A DNA stretch of 64,000 nucleotides from Rhizobium sp. BK316 (GTDB lineage: Bacteria; Pseudomonadota; Alphaproteobacteria; Rhizobiales; Rhizobiaceae). Below are positions 60,977 to 64,000 of this stretch, one piece after another. Below the pieces are notes generated by a model. It was not told the DNA's origin, did not search any database, and worked only from the letters and a program-made list of their open reading frames with translations. Both the position numbers and the translations under genes were made by a program. Each line of letters opens with the position of its first letter. Position 1 is the stretch's first letter. The DNA is taken from positions 347,309-411,308 of the forward strand of contig NZ_JACHZR010000001.1 in the NCBI RefSeq assembly GCF_014193695.1, given 5' to 3'.

Positions 60977-62806
60977 GTGGCAGCAAGCGAATTTCATCAA
61001 GCTGAACAGGAGGCAAGAGTCGCCGGGCTCGCAGCCCGCATTCTGAGGGCGATCGAAGCCGTGCTCGGCATGGCAGCTGCGTCTGTGCTTGCCGTGTTGC
61101 TCGTCATGGTACTGGTCACGGTCTGCATGCGCTACTTCTTTGCGGCAGGCTTCATTGGTGCGGAAGATCTCGGCATCTGGCTGCATGTGCTCCTGATCGC
61201 GCTCGGTGCGCCACTTAGCCTCAACAGTGCTCTCGCCATGCGTCTCGATGTCTTCGTCAACATGCTGCCGGAGCAGCTGCGTCCGGCAACGCAGATCGCA
61301 GCCGATGTTTTTACCGTGTTGTCCGGCTTGATCCTGAGCTTCGGCGGCAGCGAGATCATGACCATGCTTGGCGGCATGTCCCCAACGCTCGGCGTGCCGG
61401 AATGGATCCGCTTCGGTTTCCTCGGCGCCGGCGGCGCGCTGATCCTCATCGTCCTTCTGCTGCAGCGCATCGCTGAAGGGAAGGCGTTGCCGGTCCTGGT
61501 CTCCTTCGCGACAGGGGTGGCACTCTATGCCGGTATTCCGCTGCTCACCATCGAGCTTGACTGGCCGCCCAGTATCTTTCTTGGCCTGATGGCGGCAATC
61601 GGCCTGGTCCTCGCCGCCCCGCTGCCGCACGCCTTCCTGGCCGCCGCCTATATCGCTATCGCCTTCGGCAGCAGCCTGCCAGAACCGGCGATCGTCTCTT
61701 CGACCGTCACGGGCATCTCGAAATTCCTGCTGCTCGCCATACCCTTCTTCCTGCTCGCCGGCGGATTGTTGACGGCATCGGGCGTCGCGAACCAGCTTGT
61801 TCGCTTCGCTGCTGCCATGGTCGGCCATCGTCGCGCCGGACTTGCCCAAACGACGCTATTGACCAGTGTGCTCTTTTCCGGTGCCTCCGGCTCTTCGGTT
61901 GCCAATGCCGCCTTCGGCGCCTCGACCTTCCAGCCGGAACTCGTCCGCCACGGTTATCCGCCGGCAAAGGCTGCGGCGATCATCGCGGCAACCTCGGTGC
62001 TCGACAACGTCATCCCGCCGTCGATCGCCTTCCTGATTCTGGCGACCGCCACCAATCTTTCGGTAGGCTCCCTGTTGGTCGGCGGCTTCTTTGCCGGCGG
62101 GCTCATGGCCATCTGCCTTGCCGTTGCCATTCATCTGACTGTCCGCGATCAGGCACCGTTGCCGCGCGCCACGGCAGCGCAGCGCTGGCAGTCGGCCATC
62201 CAGGCGATCCCGGCCTTCGGTCTCGGTGTCATCGTCGTGGTCGGCATCCGCATCGGCATCGTCACGACGACGGAGGCTGCGGCACTTGCCGCCTTTTACA
62301 CCTTCCTGCTCGGCATCGACGCGCGGCTTGGCGTCCTCTCGCTCTACGCCGCCTTCCGGCAGGCGGCTATCGAGGCTGCGGCGATCGGCCTGCTAATCGG
62401 CACGGCCGGCCCCTTTGCCTTCCTGCTCGCCGTCGATGATGTCTCAGGCCTGATCTCCAACCTGATGATGGCGCTTGGCGGAAGTGCTCTCGCCGTGATC
62501 CTGCTCTCCAACATCATTCTGCTCGTCGTCGGGCTGGTTCTCGATATCGGCGCTGCGATCCTGCTGTTCGGGCCGATCCTGCTGCCAGCCGCCGTCGCCG
62601 CCGGCATCGATCCCATCCATTTCGGCGTCATCATCGTGGTCAACCTGATGATTCACGGCCTGACACCACCTCTCGGCATGCTGATCTTCGTCGTCAGCGG
62701 CGTGACCCGTATTCCAGCCTCCGCCCTCTTCAGGGCGGTCGTTCCCTATCTGCTTGCCCTTCTCGTCTCGCTCGCAATCCTTTGCGCCTGGGCGATCCTC
62801 TTCTAA
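60977..62806 (+). CDS. TRAP transporter permease, fused small (DctQ) and large (DctM) subunits
   Basis: The 609-residue protein carries a DctQ-like four-helix part at about 20-175 (MRYFFAAGFIGAEDLGIWLHVLLIALGAPLSL) joined to a DctM-like large subunit from about 205. Typical blocks there are FLLLAIPFFLLAGGLLTASGVANQLVRFA, LFSGASGSSVANAAFGASTFQPELVRHGYPP and LDNVIPPSIAFLILA. DctQ and DctM are usually two genes, so this is a fusion. A GTG start is used. TRAP transporters import acids such as sialate, ectoine, taurine or sulfonates with an ion gradient. The monooxygenase remnant upstream hints at an organosulfonate (inference). Confidence 0.9.
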   Translation: MAASEFHQAEQEARVAGLAARILRAIEAVLGMAAASVLAVLLVMVLVTVCMRYFFAAGFIGAEDLGIWLHVLLIALGAPLSLNSALAMRLDVFVNMLPEQLRPATQIAADVFTVLSGLILSFGGSEIMTMLGGMSPTLGVPEWIRFGFLGAGGALILIVLLLQRIAEGKALPVLVSFATGVALYAGIPLLTIELDWPPSIFLGLMAAIGLVLAAPLPHAFLAAAYIAIAFGSSLPEPAIVSSTVTGISKFLLLAIPFFLLAGGLLTASGVANQLVRFAAAMVGHRRAGLAQTTLLTSVLFSGASGSSVANAAFGASTFQPELVRHGYPPAKAAAIIAATSVLDNVIPPSIAFLILATATNLSVGSLLVGGFFAGGLMAICLAVAIHLTVRDQAPLPRATAAQRWQSAIQAIPAFGLGVIVVVGIRIGIVTTTEAAALAAFYTFLLGIDARLGVLSLYAAFRQAAIEAAAIGLLIGTAGPFAFLLAVDDVSGLISNLMMALGGSALAVILLSNIILLVVGLVLDIGAAILLFGPILLPAAVAAGIDPIHFGVIIVVNLMIHGLTPPLGMLIFVVSGVTRIPASALFRAVVPYLLALLVSLAILCAWAILF

Positions 62807-62823
62807 CCGACAGGACCTCATTC

Positions 62824-63822
62824 ATGGACAATCTCAACCGACGCAATTTCCTGAAGACCGCCGCGATTGCCGGCACTGCCCTTGCCGCACCGGCCTTCGT
62901 TCGCACGGCGTCCGCCCGTACGACGACGATCACCATCGCCTCGCTCCTCGGCGACGACAAGCCGGAGACCAAGATCTGGGTGAAGATCAGCGAGCTGGTC
63001 GAAGCCAAGCTGCCCGGCCAGTTCAAATTCAACATCGTCAAGAACGGCGCGCTCGGCGGCGAAAAGGAAGTGGCAGAGGGCGTTCGGCTTGGCTCCATCC
63101 ACGCCAGCCTTTCGACGGTCTCATCGCTCTCCGGCTGGGCGCCGGAACTGCAGATCCTCGATCTTCCCTTCCTGTTCCGCGATGCCGATCATGTGCGCCG
63201 TACCGTCAGCAGCGATATCGGCGCCGATCTGAGGGATAAGCTGCAGGCGCAGAATTTCGTCGTCGGCGATTTCATCAATTATGGCGCCCGTCATCTCCTG
63301 ACCAAGGAGCCGGTGACGCGCCCGGAACAGCTCAAAGGCAAGCGCATCCGCGTTATTCAGAGCCCGCTGCACACCAAGCTCTGGAGCGCCTTGGGCACGA
63401 CGCCGATCGGCATCCCGATCACCGAAACCTATAATTCGCTGGCAACCGGTGTTGCCGATGCCATGGATCTCACCAAGTCCGCCTATGCCGGCTTCAAGCT
63501 CTACGAGGTCGTACCCTACATGACCGAGACCGGCCACATCTGGGCGTCAGGCATCATCTATTATTCCTCGACCTTCTGGGGCGGCCTCAACGATGAGCAG
63601 AAGACCGTCTTCCAGCAGGCGTCCAGCGAAGGTGCAGCCTATTTCAACCAGCTGATCGTCGATGACGAGGCGGCATCCGTCGAAGTCTCGCTGAAGAACG
63701 GCGGCAAGCTGTTGAAGCCGGAAGCCTTCGAGGAATGGCAGAAGGGTGCCAAGAGCGTTTGGGACGATTTCGCTCCCATCGTCGGCGGGCTGGACCGCAT
63801 CAAGGCCGTCCAGTCGGCCTGA
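62824..63822 (+). CDS. TRAP transporter substrate-binding protein (DctP family)
   Basis: This 332-residue periplasmic protein has a Tat-like signal (NRRNFLKTAAIAGTALAAPAFV). DctP blocks are KNGALGGEKEVAEGVRLGSIHASLST near 78-103, RPEQLKGKRIRVIQSPLHTKLWSALGTTPIGIP near 170-202 (with the ligand-binding Arg) and YNSLATGVADAMDLTKSAYAGFKLYEVVPYMTET near 206-240. It follows the fused permease by 17 bp. The ligand is not deducible beyond a carboxylate or sulfonate. Confidence 0.92.
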   Translation: MDNLNRRNFLKTAAIAGTALAAPAFVRTASARTTTITIASLLGDDKPETKIWVKISELVEAKLPGQFKFNIVKNGALGGEKEVAEGVRLGSIHASLSTVSSLSGWAPELQILDLPFLFRDADHVRRTVSSDIGADLRDKLQAQNFVVGDFINYGARHLLTKEPVTRPEQLKGKRIRVIQSPLHTKLWSALGTTPIGIPITETYNSLATGVADAMDLTKSAYAGFKLYEVVPYMTETGHIWASGIIYYSSTFWGGLNDEQKTVFQQASSEGAAYFNQLIVDDEAASVEVSLKNGGKLLKPEAFEEWQKGAKSVWDDFAPIVGGLDRIKAVQSA

Positions 63823-63836
63823 AGAAACTTTGACCG

Positions 63837-63862
63837 CAAGGCTGGCCCGCCAGTCAGCCTTG
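63837..63862 (+). terminator. Weak hairpin after the TRAP operon
   Basis: CAAGGCTG and CAGCCTTG form an 8-bp stem with a 10-base loop, 15 bp after the DctP stop. No T-run follows. Confidence 0.35.
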
Positions 63863-63913
63863 CCTACCAGCCAGCCTTGCCCACCCCTTGGGGCGCCGCT
63901 GATGCCGTCGAGT

Positions 63914-64000
63914 TCACGCCGGTTCCTCTTCCAGTATTTTTACCGGCCGGTCCCACTGGATGAGCACGACACAGCCCGTATCGCTCCATACCGAATGTTC
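63914..64000 (-). CDS. Partial gene at window edge, possibly a cupin-like protein
   Basis: The last 28 codons of a minus-strand frame enter from the right edge, reading HSVWSDTGCVVLIQWDRPVK and ending ILEEEPA before a TGA at 63914-63916. The pattern S-x-W-S-x-x-G-C-V-x-x-x-x-W recalls the C-terminal strand of ChrR-type cupin domains. Too little is present for a firm call. Confidence 0.4.
   Translation of the reverse strand, partial: EHSVWSDTGCVVLIQWDRPVKILEEEPA

Overview
The window looks like a chromosomal (or chromid) segment of a Rhizobium-type alphaproteobacterium. The reasons are its high G+C content, its many ABC uptake systems, a complete dctA/dctBD dicarboxylate locus with a sigma-54 promoter and DctD sites, DUF1127 and GbsR/MarR genes, and codon use typical of R. 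leguminosarum/R. etli. No rRNA, tRNA, CRISPR array or complete insertion sequence was seen. Species assignment is inference.

Layout. (1) 1-1.7 kb: the 5' part of cydD and its GbsR/MarR-type regulator, with a perfect 26-bp palindrome at the regulator promoter. (2) 1.8-6 kb: single genes (HupE/UreJ, a 2-hydroxyacid dehydrogenase, a Tim44-like protein, YbaK, a DUF1127 peptide) and a broken LacI gene. (3) 6.5-11.7 kb: a divergent locus equivalent to enterobacterial yjfIJ/KLMC (DUF2170, PspA/IM30, DUF2491, DUF350, DUF1190 lipoprotein, glutathionylspermidine-synthase-like ATP-grasp). A TVGYGD potassium-channel gene is translationally coupled into it. (4) 12.4-20.5 kb: an ABC importer with a glycerophosphodiester phosphodiesterase, a LacI repressor, an inositol-monophosphatase-family phosphatase and a second, divergent phosphodiesterase. 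This reads as a phosphodiester uptake and hydrolysis module. (5) 20.8-41.2 kb: a large cluster with three ABC importers (one peptide-type, two ribose-type), two DszA/NtaA-like flavin monooxygenases, two DszC/SfnB-like flavoproteins and a class V aminotransferase. It is probably for scavenging organic sulfur or related compounds. Three of its promoter regions share one AT-rich motif. (6) 41.3-49.4 kb: two small proteins, then a ROK regulator / Gfo-Idh-MocA / ThuA operon divergent from a sugar ABC importer. (7) 49.5-54.3 kb: dctA divergent from dctBD. (8) 55-60.3 kb: the prkA-yeaH-spoVR stress operon and a small unknown gene. (9) 60.3-64 kb: remnants of a glutathione S-transferase and of an alkanesulfonate-type monooxygenase, then a fused TRAP transporter with its binding protein.

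The window is mainly about nutrient capture. In each module a binding protein feeds a transporter, and catabolic enzymes and a dedicated regulator sit beside it. Four binding-protein genes that head operons are followed by a strong intercistronic hairpin, which fits their need for higher expression. The two envelope/stress modules (PspA-channel and PrkA-YeaH-SpoVR) are the least understood parts. Gene decay is confined to four small spots (5.5, 54.3, 60.4 and 60.7 kb).
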